Source: Streptomyces sp. NRRL F-5123
GTDB taxonomy: Bacteria; Actinomycetota; Actinomycetes; Streptomycetales; Streptomycetaceae
Length of the DNA: 64,000 bases
Direction: 5' to 3'
Assembly (NCBI RefSeq): GCF_000721495.1
Contig: NZ_JOHY01000003.1
Coordinates: 1 to 64,000 of the forward strand
Under the pieces are notes generated by a model. The model was not told the origin of the DNA. It worked only from the letters and a program-made list of their open reading frames with translations, and did no database searches. The position numbers and the translations under genes were made by a program. Within the stretch, counting starts at the first letter, position 1. Each line of letters begins with the position of its first letter. This document shows positions 6,630-14,172 of the stretch, in pieces.

Positions 6630-8279
6630 ATGACTGCCGTCACCCACACGGTCGCGAACCAGGCTCCGCCCCTGGTCGGCCATGACGTATACAGCACCGA
6701 CACCGCGCTGACCGAGGCCGTCGCCCGCCATGCGGAACCGGCCCTGCTCGCGGAGGTCACCGAGGAACTCGTCCGGCTCGGCGAGGCCGCCGGTTCCGCC
6801 CAGGCGCAGCGGTGGGGTGAGGAGGCCAACACGTACTCCCCCGTGCTGCGCACCCACGACCGCTACGGCAACCGCATCGACGAGGTCGACTTCCACCCCT
6901 CCTGGCACCGGCTGCTCGGGCACGCGATCACCGCTGGCCTGACCGACGCCTGGTCGCGGCCCGCCGGGCACCTGCGGCGGGCGGCCGGCTTCCTGGTGTG
7001 GTCGCAGGTCGAGGCCGGGCACGGCTGCCCGGTGTCGATGACGCACGCCGCGGTGCCCGCGCTGCGGGCCGACCCGGCGCTGGCGGCCGAGTGGGAGCCG
7101 CGGCTCGGCTCGCACTCCTACGACCCGCGGCTGGTGGCGCCCGGCGAGAAGCCGGGGGTGCTGTTCGGGATGGGCATGACCGAGAAGCAGGGCGGCTCGG
7201 ACGTGCGCGCCAACACCACCCGGGCGGTGCCGCTCGCCGAGCCCGGGACGTACGCGCTGACCGGGCACAAGTGGTTCTGCTCGGCCCCGATGTCGGACGG
7301 CTTCCTGGTGCTGGCCCAGGCCGACTCCGCCGGGAAGGGCGGCCTGACCTGCTTCCTGCTGCCGCGCGTGCTGCCGGACGGGACGCGGAACGTCTTCGCG
7401 ATCCAGCGGCTCAAGGACAAGCTGGGCAACCGCTCCAACGCCTCCGCCGAGGTCGAGTTCCGCGACTCCTGGGCGCGCCGGGTCGGCGAGGAGGGCCGCG
7501 GGGTCGCCACGATCATCGGGATGGTGGCCGCGACCCGGCTGGACTGCGCGCTCGGCTCGGCGGCGCTGATGCGGCAGGCCGTCGCGCAGGCGGTGCACCA
7601 CGCGACCCACCGGGAGGCCTTCGGCGGCCCGCTGATCGGCAAGCCGCTGATGCGCAACGTGCTGGCCGACATGGCGCTGGAGTCGGAGGCCGCGACGGCG
7701 GCGGTCATGCGGCTCGCGGCGGCGTACGACGCGGACACCGAGCAGGAGCGGGCCCTGCGGCGGCTCGGGGTGGCCGTGACCAAGTTCTGGGTGACCAAGC
7801 GCTGCCCGGTGGTCGCGGCCGAGGCGCTGGAGTGCCTGGGCGGCAACGGCTACGTGGAGGAGTCCGGAATGCCGCGGATCTTCCGGGAGTCGCCGCTGAA
7901 CTCGGTGTGGGAGGGCTCGGGCAACGTCCAGGCGCTGGACGTGCTGCGGGTGCTGGGGCGCGAGCCGCTCGCCGTGGAGGCGTTCCTGACCGAGGTGGGG
8001 CGCGCACGGGGCGCGGACCACCGGCTGGACGCGGCGGTGAAGGACCTGCTGGCGGAGCTGGGCGACCTGGAGGGCGTGGAGGCGCGCGCCCGCCGGGTCG
8101 TGGAGCGGATGGCGCTGGTCCTCCAGGGCTCGCTGCTGGTCCGGTACGCCCCGGCCGCGGTGGCCGACGCCTTCTGCGCCTCCCGGCTGGGCGGCGAGTG
8201 GGGCTCGACCTTCGGCACCCTCCCGTCGGGCCTGGACCTCGGGCCGCTGCTGGAGCGGGCGGCGCCGGTGGCGGGGTGA
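6630..8279 (+). CDS. AidB-like acyl-CoA dehydrogenase
   Basis: A 549-residue FAD flavoprotein of the acyl-CoA dehydrogenase superfamily, closest by eye to AidB, the E. coli alkylation-response protein: it has the longer N-terminal region, SYDPRLVAPGEKPGVLFGMGMTEKQGGSDVRANTT split over residues ~165-200, the SAPMSDGFLVLAQ strand, and ALECLGGNGYVEESGMP (about 395-411). The catalytic base region of true dehydrogenases is not obvious. AidB binds DNA and FAD and is thought to protect against alkylation; a role in isovaleryl-CoA-type oxidation is the alternative. It is divergent from YihY with 18 bp between start codons. Confidence 0.85.
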   Translation: MTAVTHTVANQAPPLVGHDVYSTDTALTEAVARHAEPALLAEVTEELVRLGEAAGSAQAQRWGEEANTYSPVLRTHDRYGNRIDEVDFHPSWHRLLGHAITAGLTDAWSRPAGHLRRAAGFLVWSQVEAGHGCPVSMTHAAVPALRADPALAAEWEPRLGSHSYDPRLVAPGEKPGVLFGMGMTEKQGGSDVRANTTRAVPLAEPGTYALTGHKWFCSAPMSDGFLVLAQADSAGKGGLTCFLLPRVLPDGTRNVFAIQRLKDKLGNRSNASAEVEFRDSWARRVGEEGRGVATIIGMVAATRLDCALGSAALMRQAVAQAVHHATHREAFGGPLIGKPLMRNVLADMALESEAATAAVMRLAAAYDADTEQERALRRLGVAVTKFWVTKRCPVVAAEALECLGGNGYVEESGMPRIFRESPLNSVWEGSGNVQALDVLRVLGREPLAVEAFLTEVGRARGADHRLDAAVKDLLAELGDLEGVEARARRVVERMALVLQGSLLVRYAPAAVADAFCASRLGGEWGSTFGTLPSGLDLGPLLERAAPVAG

Positions 8280-8330
8280 GGGGCCCCGTACGGGAGGCGA
8301 CGGCGCCGGGGGGCTCCGGCGGTCACAGCA

Positions 8331-9206
8331 CTACGGTGCCGGTACCGCCGCGGGGCCGCCGCGGTGGCTGCGGTGCGCCGTGGCCGGGCCGAGGACGCCG
8401 AGCAGGGCGAGGGCGTCCACGCCGGGCGAGCCGGGCGGCGGTGTGAAGACCAGCAGCCGCTGGTCCTGCGACGGTGTGAGCAGCACCTCGTAGTCGAAGG
8501 CGATCGCCCCGACCTCGGGGTGCAGCACCCGCATCCGGCTGCGCTGCTTGACCGCGACCTCGTGCGCGTCCCAGAGCTCGCGGAATTCCCCGCTGGCCTC
8601 CCGCAGCCGGGCGACCAGGGCTGCCGCCGTGGCGTCGTTCCCGCGGCGGGCGACGGCCGCGCGCAGGTCGGCGACCATCTCCCGGCTGTGCGGGGCGTGC
8701 TCCTCCGGCGGGTAGCCCGCGCGCACGGCGGGGTCGGTGAACCAGCGCAAGGGGATGTTGCGCTCCCCTTCGGCGACCGTGCACACGCAGCCGAACAGCG
8801 CCTCGGCCAGCGCGTTCATCGCCAGCAGGTCCCCGAGGTCGCCGACGAGCTGCGCCGGCGTCTGCGTCATGTGGTCCAGCAGGTAGCGCAGGCTCGGGCG
8901 TACGTGCAGCCCCGCGGACTGCCGCAGCGGCGGCGGGTGGCCCGCGAGCAGGTACAGGTGGTCGCGCTCGTCGGTGGTCAGGCGCAGCGCGCGGGCCAGC
9001 GAGGCGAGGATCTGCGTCGAGGGCTGCGGGCCGCGGGCCTGTTCGAGCCGCATCACGTAGTCCGCGGACATGCCCGCGAGATGGGCGACCTCCTCACGGC
9101 GCAGCCCGGGGGTGCGGCGGTGCCTCCCGACCGGCAGGTCGGCCTCCTCGGGCCGCAGCCGGTGCCGTGACCGGCGCAGGAAGTCGGCGAGCTGCTCGCG
9201 ATCCAT
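8331..9206 (-). CDS. XRE-family regulator with MmyB ligand-binding domain
   Basis: A 291-residue regulator. The N-terminal helix-turn-helix domain carries the MmyB-type signature PGLRREEVAHLAGMSADYV (about residues 31-49) followed by RLEQARGPQPS. The C-terminal ~180 residues form the PAS-like MmyB ligand-binding domain (GDLGDLLAMNALAEALFG; LRWFTDPAVRAGYPPEE; near the end RLLVFTPPPGSPG). In streptomycetes such proteins usually sit divergent to a reductase or hydrolase gene and repress it. I favour ATG 9206, with GGGGA 7 nt upstream; ATG 9212 is possible and would be nearly leaderless. The 21-bp palindrome in the intergenic region is its probable operator. Confidence 0.86.
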   Translation of the reverse strand: MDREQLADFLRRSRHRLRPEEADLPVGRHRRTPGLRREEVAHLAGMSADYVMRLEQARGPQPSTQILASLARALRLTTDERDHLYLLAGHPPPLRQSAGLHVRPSLRYLLDHMTQTPAQLVGDLGDLLAMNALAEALFGCVCTVAEGERNIPLRWFTDPAVRAGYPPEEHAPHSREMVADLRAAVARRGNDATAAALVARLREASGEFRELWDAHEVAVKQRSRMRVLHPEVGAIAFDYEVLLTPSQDQRLLVFTPPPGSPGVDALALLGVLGPATAHRSHRGGPAAVPAP

Positions 9207-9255
9207 CTGCATGTCCCCATCATGCAGTGGCGGGGGGCGGGTGCGGCCGGCGGTG

Positions 9256-9276
9256 CCTAGGACGGCCCGTCCTAGG
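9256..9276. promoter_or_regulatory. 21-bp perfect palindrome, probable operator
   Basis: Arms CCTAGGACGG (9256-9265) and CCGTCCTAGG (9267-9276) flank a single C. It lies 50 bp upstream of the XRE/MmyB start and 48 bp upstream of the esterase start, so binding could control both directions. No other comparable structure is in this 118-bp gap. Confidence 0.65.
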
Positions 9277-9324
9277 CGAAGCGCTCCGATTTTCACCGCC
9301 GTGCGGCGGCGGCACGGTGGGGGC

Positions 9325-10239
9325 ATGACACAGACACAGATCAAGAACCTCCAGGCCGTGCTGCGCGACCGCCCCGCCCTGGACCCGGACCTGACCCTCG
9401 CCGAGCAGCGGGCCTTCTTCGAGCAGATCACGTCGACCGCGGTGCTCCCGGCGGGCACCGCGACCGCCGAGGGCCGGCTCGGCGGTGTGCCGGTCGTGCA
9501 CACCACCCACCCGGAGACGGAGAGCGGCCCGGACGCACCGGTCGTGCTGTACCTGCACGGCGGCGGGTTCGTCGTCGGTTCGGCCCGCTCGGGCACCTCG
9601 CTCACCGCGGGCCTGGCGTCCCGGGCGCGCGGCCGCGGGGTCTCGGTGGGCTACCGGCTGGCGCCCGAGCACCCCTTCCCCGCCGCGGTGGAGGACACCC
9701 TCGCCGTCTACCGCGCCCTGCTGGACGAGGGCACGGCGCCCTCCCGGGTGGCCTTCGCGGGCGACTCGGCGGGCGGCGGGCTCGCGCTCCAGGCGCTGGT
9801 CGCCGCCCGGGACGCCGGGCTGCCGCTGCCCGCGGCGACGGTGGCCTTCTCCCCCTGGTACGACCTGACGCTGTCCGGGGCCTCGATCACCTCCCGGGCC
9901 GGCGACGACCCGATCCTGACCCCGCACATGCTGCGCCGCTACGCCGCCGACTACCTGGGCGCGGCGGCCGGCGCGCCGGCGCTCGACGACCTGCGGGGGC
10001 TGCCGCCGCTGCTGGTGCAGGCCGGCTCGCACGAGATCGTGCTGGACGACGCGGTGGCCCTGGCCTCCCGCGCCGCGGCCGACGACGTGCCGGTCGAGCT
10101 GGAGGTCACCGCGGGGGCGACGCACGTCTTCCAGCGGTTCGCCGGCTCCGGGCTGCTCGACGAGGCCGACGCGGCGCTGGACTCGGCGGGCACCTTCCTG
10201 CGCCGCGCCCTGTCCCCGGCCCTCGCCGCGGCGGCCTGA
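9325..10239 (+). CDS. Alpha/beta hydrolase, hormone-sensitive-lipase-like esterase
   Basis: A 304-residue esterase of the hormone-sensitive lipase family (bacterial family IV). The oxyanion-hole motif YLHGGGFVVG (about residues 77-86) and nucleophile elbow FAGDSAGGG (about 143-151) are intact, as is the late histidine in GATHVFQRF. The acid region reads LVQAGSHEIVLDDA where family members commonly have GSDE before the VLLDD stretch, and the preceding loop is short. Substrates are probably short-chain esters. Start is ATG 9325; the run of G before it may act as a ribosome binding site. It is divergent from, and likely controlled by, the XRE/MmyB regulator. Confidence 0.87.
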   Translation: MTQTQIKNLQAVLRDRPALDPDLTLAEQRAFFEQITSTAVLPAGTATAEGRLGGVPVVHTTHPETESGPDAPVVLYLHGGGFVVGSARSGTSLTAGLASRARGRGVSVGYRLAPEHPFPAAVEDTLAVYRALLDEGTAPSRVAFAGDSAGGGLALQALVAARDAGLPLPAATVAFSPWYDLTLSGASITSRAGDDPILTPHMLRRYAADYLGAAAGAPALDDLRGLPPLLVQAGSHEIVLDDAVALASRAAADDVPVELEVTAGATHVFQRFAGSGLLDEADAALDSAGTFLRRALSPALAAAA

Positions 10240-10569
10240 CGGGGGACGGCGGCGGGCGGCGGCGGGCGGCGGGTACGGAAGCCGTATACGACAGGCCGGA
10301 CGAACGGCGTACCCGCGAAGGGCCGCGCACCGCCCGCGCGGAGGGCCGCGCGGGGCCCCGGCGTACCGGAAGGAGCCGCCCCCGGCCGGGGGTGGCGCCG
10401 CGCCGACTCGGCACCACCCCCGAAGGTGACGCGGCGTCAATGTCCGTCGGTAAGCGCTCTCGGCGCAAGCGTTGCACACCGTTGCACCAAACCCCGGCGG
10501 CCCGGACCCGTACCCGGGCACCATGGGCAGCGGGAGCAGCGGAGGCACCCCGGCGGGGACGGAGGCGGC
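10240..10569. other. Intergenic region upstream of GAF regulator
   Basis: These 330 bases hold a GGC-rich low-complexity stretch just after the esterase stop, then the upstream region of the GAF regulator with the CGTTGCAC direct repeats listed separately. I see no RNA gene or convincing terminator. An in-frame upstream start at 10426 for the regulator looks non-coding in composition. Confidence 0.5.
10470..10487 (+). promoter_or_regulatory. Direct repeat of CGTTGCAC, 10-bp period
   Basis: CGTTGCAC occurs at 10470-10477 and 10480-10487, one helical turn apart, in a locally less GC-rich patch about 85 bp before the GAF regulator. It could be an activator or autoregulator site. No function is known. 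Confidence 0.3.
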
Positions 10570-11853
10570 GTGGCAGACCGGCCGATCGGCTACGGGCGGC
10601 TCGACGGGACGGACCTGACGAGGTCGCCGCACCTGCTCGCCTCGGTGCGTGCGGCCACGCTCGCAGGGGACACCCCGCCGGAGGCGCCTCGCGCGGTGAT
10701 CGGGGCGTCCTGGGCGAGGACGCTGGGCCACGGGGTGGATCCGGACGTGGGGCGGCACAACGGGCTGCTGGCCGCCGAGGAGCTCGAGCACCGCCGGCAC
10801 GGCAGCCCGCTGGGCGAGGTGCTGCCGGTCCTGGCCGACGGCCTGGTCCCGGTCGCGGACGCGGCCTGGCACATCATGGTCGTCACCGACGCGGACGGCC
10901 GCGTGCTGTGGCGCGACGGCAGCCTCGCGGTGCGCCGCAGCGCCGACCGGCTGGGCTTCGCCGAGGGCGCGTCCTGGTCGGAGGACGTCGTCGGCACCAA
11001 CGCGATCGGCACCGCGCTCGTCACCCGCAAGCCGCTCCAGGTGCATTCCGCCGAGCACTTCGTGCGCACCCACCACGGCTGGACGTGCGCGGCCGCGCCG
11101 CTGCACGACCCGCGCGACGGGCGGCTGCTGGGCGTGGTGGACGTGAGCGGCCCCGCCTCTACCGTGCACCCGGCGATGCTGTCGCTGGTCTCGGCGGTCG
11201 CCCGGGTCGCCGAGGGCGAGCTGCGGACGCGGCACTGGGCGGCGGTGGAGCGGCTGCGCTCGGTCGCGGCGCCACTGCTCGCCGGCATCGGCGGTCGGGC
11301 GGTGGTGGTGGACCGCAACGGCTGGACGGCGGCGGCGACCGGGATCGCGCCGGCCGAGCGGATCGCGCTGCCGGCGGCGGTCACCGCGGGGCAGGTGTGG
11401 CTGCCGGCGCTGGGGCTGTGCGGGATCGAGCCGCTGCCGGGCGGCTGGCTGCTGCGGGTCGGCGAGGGCGGTCCGGCTCCCGCAGGCGGCCGGGTGGTGG
11501 TGGACGTGAGCGGCCCGGTGTCCTGGACGGTGACGGTGGCCGGACCGGCGGGCCGCTGGGCGCTGCCGCTCAGTCCCCGGCATGCGGAGCTGCTGTACGT
11601 CCTGGCGGTGCACCGGGCGGGGCGGACGGCGGCGGAGCTGGCGGGCGACCTGTTCGGCGACCCGACCCGTACGGTGACGGTGCGGGCCGAGATGTCGCGG
11701 CTGCGGCGCAGCCTCGCGGGGGTGCTGGCGCACCGCCCGTACCGCTTCGCGGAGGAGGTGGAGGTCGAGCTGGTGCGCCCGCGCCGGGCCGCCGACCTGC
11801 TGCCGCAGTCGGTGGCGCCCGCGGTGCTTGCGGACCGCGCCCCGCGCGGCTGA
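10570..11853 (+). CDS. GAF-domain regulator, AcoR-like without AAA+ domain
   Basis: A 427-residue protein. Residues ~20-190 resemble the sensor part of AcoR-type activators: AVIGASWARTLGHGVDPD and the GAF-like core EDVVGTNAIGTALVTRKPLQVHSAEHF (split), then GWTCAAAPLHDP and LLGVVDVSGP. The sigma-54 AAA+ domain that follows in AcoR is absent. The C-terminal ~90 residues instead look like a winged helix of the SARP/OmpR kind (LSPRHAELLYVLAVHRAG ... VRAEMSRLRRSLAG). GTG 10570 has GGAGG four bases upstream. In actinomycetes such proteins often regulate alcohol or aldehyde dehydrogenases; none is adjacent here, so the target is unknown. Confidence 0.8.
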   Translation: MADRPIGYGRLDGTDLTRSPHLLASVRAATLAGDTPPEAPRAVIGASWARTLGHGVDPDVGRHNGLLAAEELEHRRHGSPLGEVLPVLADGLVPVADAAWHIMVVTDADGRVLWRDGSLAVRRSADRLGFAEGASWSEDVVGTNAIGTALVTRKPLQVHSAEHFVRTHHGWTCAAAPLHDPRDGRLLGVVDVSGPASTVHPAMLSLVSAVARVAEGELRTRHWAAVERLRSVAAPLLAGIGGRAVVVDRNGWTAAATGIAPAERIALPAAVTAGQVWLPALGLCGIEPLPGGWLLRVGEGGPAPAGGRVVVDVSGPVSWTVTVAGPAGRWALPLSPRHAELLYVLAVHRAGRTAAELAGDLFGDPTRTVTVRAEMSRLRRSLAGVLAHRPYRFAEEVEVELVRPRRAADLLPQSVAPAVLADRAPRG

Positions 11854-11970
11854 GCGCCGGTCACACCCGGTAGCGTCCTCAGTGCTTCCCACCTGCGCGT
11901 CGTCCGGGCTGCCCGGGTGCGCGCGGGGACGTGACGTGCGCCATAGTTTGCCACATACTGAGATGATGAC

Positions 11971-11995
11971 GTCCACATGATGGATAACGGTGGAC
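11971..11995. promoter_or_regulatory. Inverted repeat in the sulfur-operon promoter region
   Basis: GTCCAC (11971-11976) and GTGGAC (11990-11995) are inverted with a 13-nt spacer containing the AT-rich ATGATGGATAAC. This lies 31 bp before the leader peptide start and may be an operator around the promoter. No promoter hexamers can be assigned with confidence. Confidence 0.3.
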
Positions 11996-12026
11996 TCCTC
12001 CGAGACGTGCGTGCCACGCTTCCGTC

Positions 12027-12110
12027 ATGTCTCGCACTGGAATCGCCTTGGTGGGTCGGCCGCACGTCGACTTCTGCCGCGTTTCCAGCGCCATCTGTCC
12101 GGCGGGCTGA
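12027..12110 (+). CDS. Cysteine-containing leader peptide of the sulfur operon
   Basis: A 27-residue peptide from ATG 12027 to TGA 12110. It begins MSRTGIALVGRPHVDFCR and has two cysteine codons (residues 17 and 24, TGC and TGT). It matches a recurring class of short actinomycete leader peptides found ahead of sulfite reductase and sulfur-transport genes. By analogy with amino-acid attenuation, slow translation at cysteine codons under sulfur limitation should favour expression of the downstream genes. It lies 158 bp upstream of sirA. It is too short for default gene calling. Confidence 0.8.
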   Translation: MSRTGIALVGRPHVDFCRVSSAICPAG

Positions 12111-12268
12111 CCGCACAGCTGCACCGCTCCGCCATCCCCGCCGTCGTGGATGCACGGGAGTTCCCTGTGTCCGCGGCCGTCGTACCACCGCTCTGCGTTT
12201 CCCCAGGCCACAGGGTACTTCCGCGCCGTCAACGACCGTATTCGAGCCTGCCAGAAGGACGCATCGCC
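12111..12268 (+). promoter_or_regulatory. Leader-to-sirA spacer with possible attenuator pairing
   Basis: The 158-nt spacer contains CCCTGTG (12163-12169) complementary to CACAGGG (12209-12215). A competing short pairing, CACGGG at 12153-12158 with part of the same CCCTGTG, overlaps the first arm. Mutually exclusive pairings of this kind would suit attenuation coupled to the leader peptide. The pairing has not been folded by computation. No SAM-riboswitch-like structure is apparent to me. Confidence 0.3.
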
Positions 12269-13993
12269 ATGGCATCCAGCCCCGCCGACACCCCGCAGCC
12301 GCCCGCCGGGACGCCCAGGACACCCGCCGCGGCCCGCCGTAGGACGACGCGGCACCGTGGCGAAGGCCAGTGGGCAAAGGGCCACTTCACTCCGCTCAAC
12401 GCCAACGAGCAGACGAAGAAGGACGATGACGGTCTCAACGTGCGGACGCGCATTGAGACGATCTACGCCAAGGCGGGCTTCGACGCGATCGACGGCGCGG
12501 ACCTGCGCGGACGCATGCGCTGGTACGGCCTCTACACGCAGCGCCGTCCCGGCATCGACGGCGGGCGCACCGCGATCCTGGAGCCCGAGGAGCTGGACGA
12601 CCGCTACTTCATGATGCGGGTCCGCATCGACGGCGGCCGGCTGACGGTGGCCCAGCTGCGGGTCGTCGGCGAGATCTCGCAGGAGTTCGCGCGCGGCACC
12701 GCCGACATCACCGACCGGCAGAACGTGCAGTACCACTGGATCCGCATCGAGGACGTCCCGGAGATCTGGCGCCGGCTGGAAGCGGTGGGTCTGTCCACGA
12801 CCGAGGCGTGCGGCGACACCCCGCGCACCATCCTGGGCTCCCCGGTGGCGGGGATCGCCGAGGACGAGATCATCGACGGCACCCCGGCGATCGACGCGAT
12901 CAAGGACCGCTACATCGGCAGCAAGGAATTCTCCAACCTGCCGCGGAAGTTCAAGACCGCGATCTCCGGCTCGCCGCAGCTCGACGTGGTGCACGAGATC
13001 AACGACATCTCCTTCGTCGGCGTCGAGCACCCCGAGCACGGCCCCGGCTTCGACCTGTGGGTCGGCGGCGCGCTGTCCACCAACCCGCGGCTGGGCGAGC
13101 GGCTCGGCGCGTGGGTGCCGCTGGACGAGGTGCCCGAGGTGTGGGCCGGGGTGGTCGGCATCTTCCGCGACTACGGCTACCGCCGGCTGCGCTCCCGCGC
13201 CCGGCTGAAGTTCCTGCTGGCCGACTGGGGCCCGGAGAAGTTCCGCCAGGTACTGGAGGACGAGTACCTCGAGCGGCCGCTGGTCGACGGCCCGGCGCCG
13301 GAGCTGCCGCAGCAGGTGTGGCGCGACCACATCGGGGTGCACCGGCAGAAGGACGGCCGCTTCTACGTGGGCTTCGCCCCGCGCGTCGGCCGGGTCGACG
13401 GCGCCACCCTCACCAAGATCGCCGAGCTGGCCCAGGGCCACGGCTCGGACCGGGTGCGCACCACGACCGACCAGAAGATGATCGTCCTGGACGTCGCCGA
13501 GGACCAGGTCGACTCGCTCGTCGCGGGCCTGGAGTCGCTGGACCTCCAGGTGCGCCCCTCGCCCTTCCGGCGCGGCACCCTGGCGTGCACCGGCATCGAG
13601 TTCTGCAAGCTGGCCATCGTCGAGACCAAGGCGCGCGGCGCCTCGCTCATCGACGAACTGGAGCGCCGCCTGCCGGACTTCGACGAACCGGTCAACATCA
13701 ACATCAACGGCTGCCCCAACTCCTGCGCCCGCATCCAGACCGCCGACATCGGTCTGAAGGGCCAGCTGGTCACCGGCCCCGACGGCGAGCAGACCGAGGG
13801 CTTCCAGGTCCACCTGGGCGGCAGCCTCGGCCTGACCGCGGGCTTCGGCCGCAAGGTGCGCGGCCTCAAGGTCACCGCGGCCGAACTGCCGGACTACGTC
13901 GAGCGGGTGCTCACGCGCTTCCAGGCCGAGCGCGCCGACGACGAGCGGTTCGCCCAGTGGGCGGCGCGCGCGTCCGAGGAGGCGCTGTCGTGA
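12269..13993 (+). CDS. sirA: Ferredoxin-dependent siroheme sulfite reductase
   Basis: A 574-residue nitrite/sulfite reductase, most likely the sulfite reductase that makes sulfide for cysteine synthesis using six electrons from ferredoxin. Two half-domains are visible. The [4Fe-4S]-siroheme cysteines are in TLACTGIEFCKLA (about residues 430-443) and NINGCPNSCAR (about 482-492). The pair corresponding to the Tyr-Cys cross-link of M. tuberculosis SirA/NirA is present as GLYTQR and EACGDTP. AGAAGGA lies 9 nt before ATG 12269. It is the first enzyme gene of the sulfur operon; siroheme would come from the chelatase at the operon's 3' end. Nitrite reduction is the alternative but unlikely in this context. 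Confidence 0.93.
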   Translation: MASSPADTPQPPAGTPRTPAAARRRTTRHRGEGQWAKGHFTPLNANEQTKKDDDGLNVRTRIETIYAKAGFDAIDGADLRGRMRWYGLYTQRRPGIDGGRTAILEPEELDDRYFMMRVRIDGGRLTVAQLRVVGEISQEFARGTADITDRQNVQYHWIRIEDVPEIWRRLEAVGLSTTEACGDTPRTILGSPVAGIAEDEIIDGTPAIDAIKDRYIGSKEFSNLPRKFKTAISGSPQLDVVHEINDISFVGVEHPEHGPGFDLWVGGALSTNPRLGERLGAWVPLDEVPEVWAGVVGIFRDYGYRRLRSRARLKFLLADWGPEKFRQVLEDEYLERPLVDGPAPELPQQVWRDHIGVHRQKDGRFYVGFAPRVGRVDGATLTKIAELAQGHGSDRVRTTTDQKMIVLDVAEDQVDSLVAGLESLDLQVRPSPFRRGTLACTGIEFCKLAIVETKARGASLIDELERRLPDFDEPVNININGCPNSCARIQTADIGLKGQLVTGPDGEQTEGFQVHLGGSLGLTAGFGRKVRGLKVTAAELPDYVERVLTRFQAERADDERFAQWAARASEEALS

Positions 13994-14172
13994 GCGAGCG
14001 TGCCGCCCCCTTCTACTGCCCCTACTGCGGCGACGAGGATCTGCGCCCTTCCGAGGAGGGCGGGCACGGCGCCTGGGAATGCCGGGCGTGCGCCCGCGCA
14101 TTCAAGCTGTCGTTCCTCGGGCTGCTGGCCAGGAGGCCGGCCGCCGATTCCCCGCAGGGAGGCGCATCGTGA
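13990..14172 (+). CDS. Zinc-ribbon microprotein of the sulfur operon
   Basis: A 60-residue protein starting at a GTG that overlaps the sirA stop by 4 bp (GTGA) and ending in a 4-bp overlap with cysH. It carries two CxxC knuckles: FYCPYCGDED (about residues 9-18) and WECRACARAF (about 30-39), then a hydrophobic stretch KLSFLGLLARR. The architecture suggests a small zinc or iron-sulfur binding protein. Its strict translational coupling to both neighbours argues for a role in sulfite or APS reduction, such as electron transfer or reductase assembly. The function is not established. Confidence 0.85.
   Translation: MSERAAPFYCPYCGDEDLRPSEEGGHGAWECRACARAFKLSFLGLLARRPAADSPQGGAS

Noticed and set aside
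9220-11976. Very long open frame (918 codons) on the minus strand across the esterase and GAF regulator
   Set aside because: It is an antisense shadow caused by high GC at third positions; its translation is low-complexity Arg/Ala/His-rich and matches no family, while both plus-strand genes have clear domains.
13990-14172. Considered a chance frame because it is short and overlaps both neighbours
   Set aside because: Two well-formed CxxC knuckles and precise GTGA overlaps on both sides argue strongly for a real gene.
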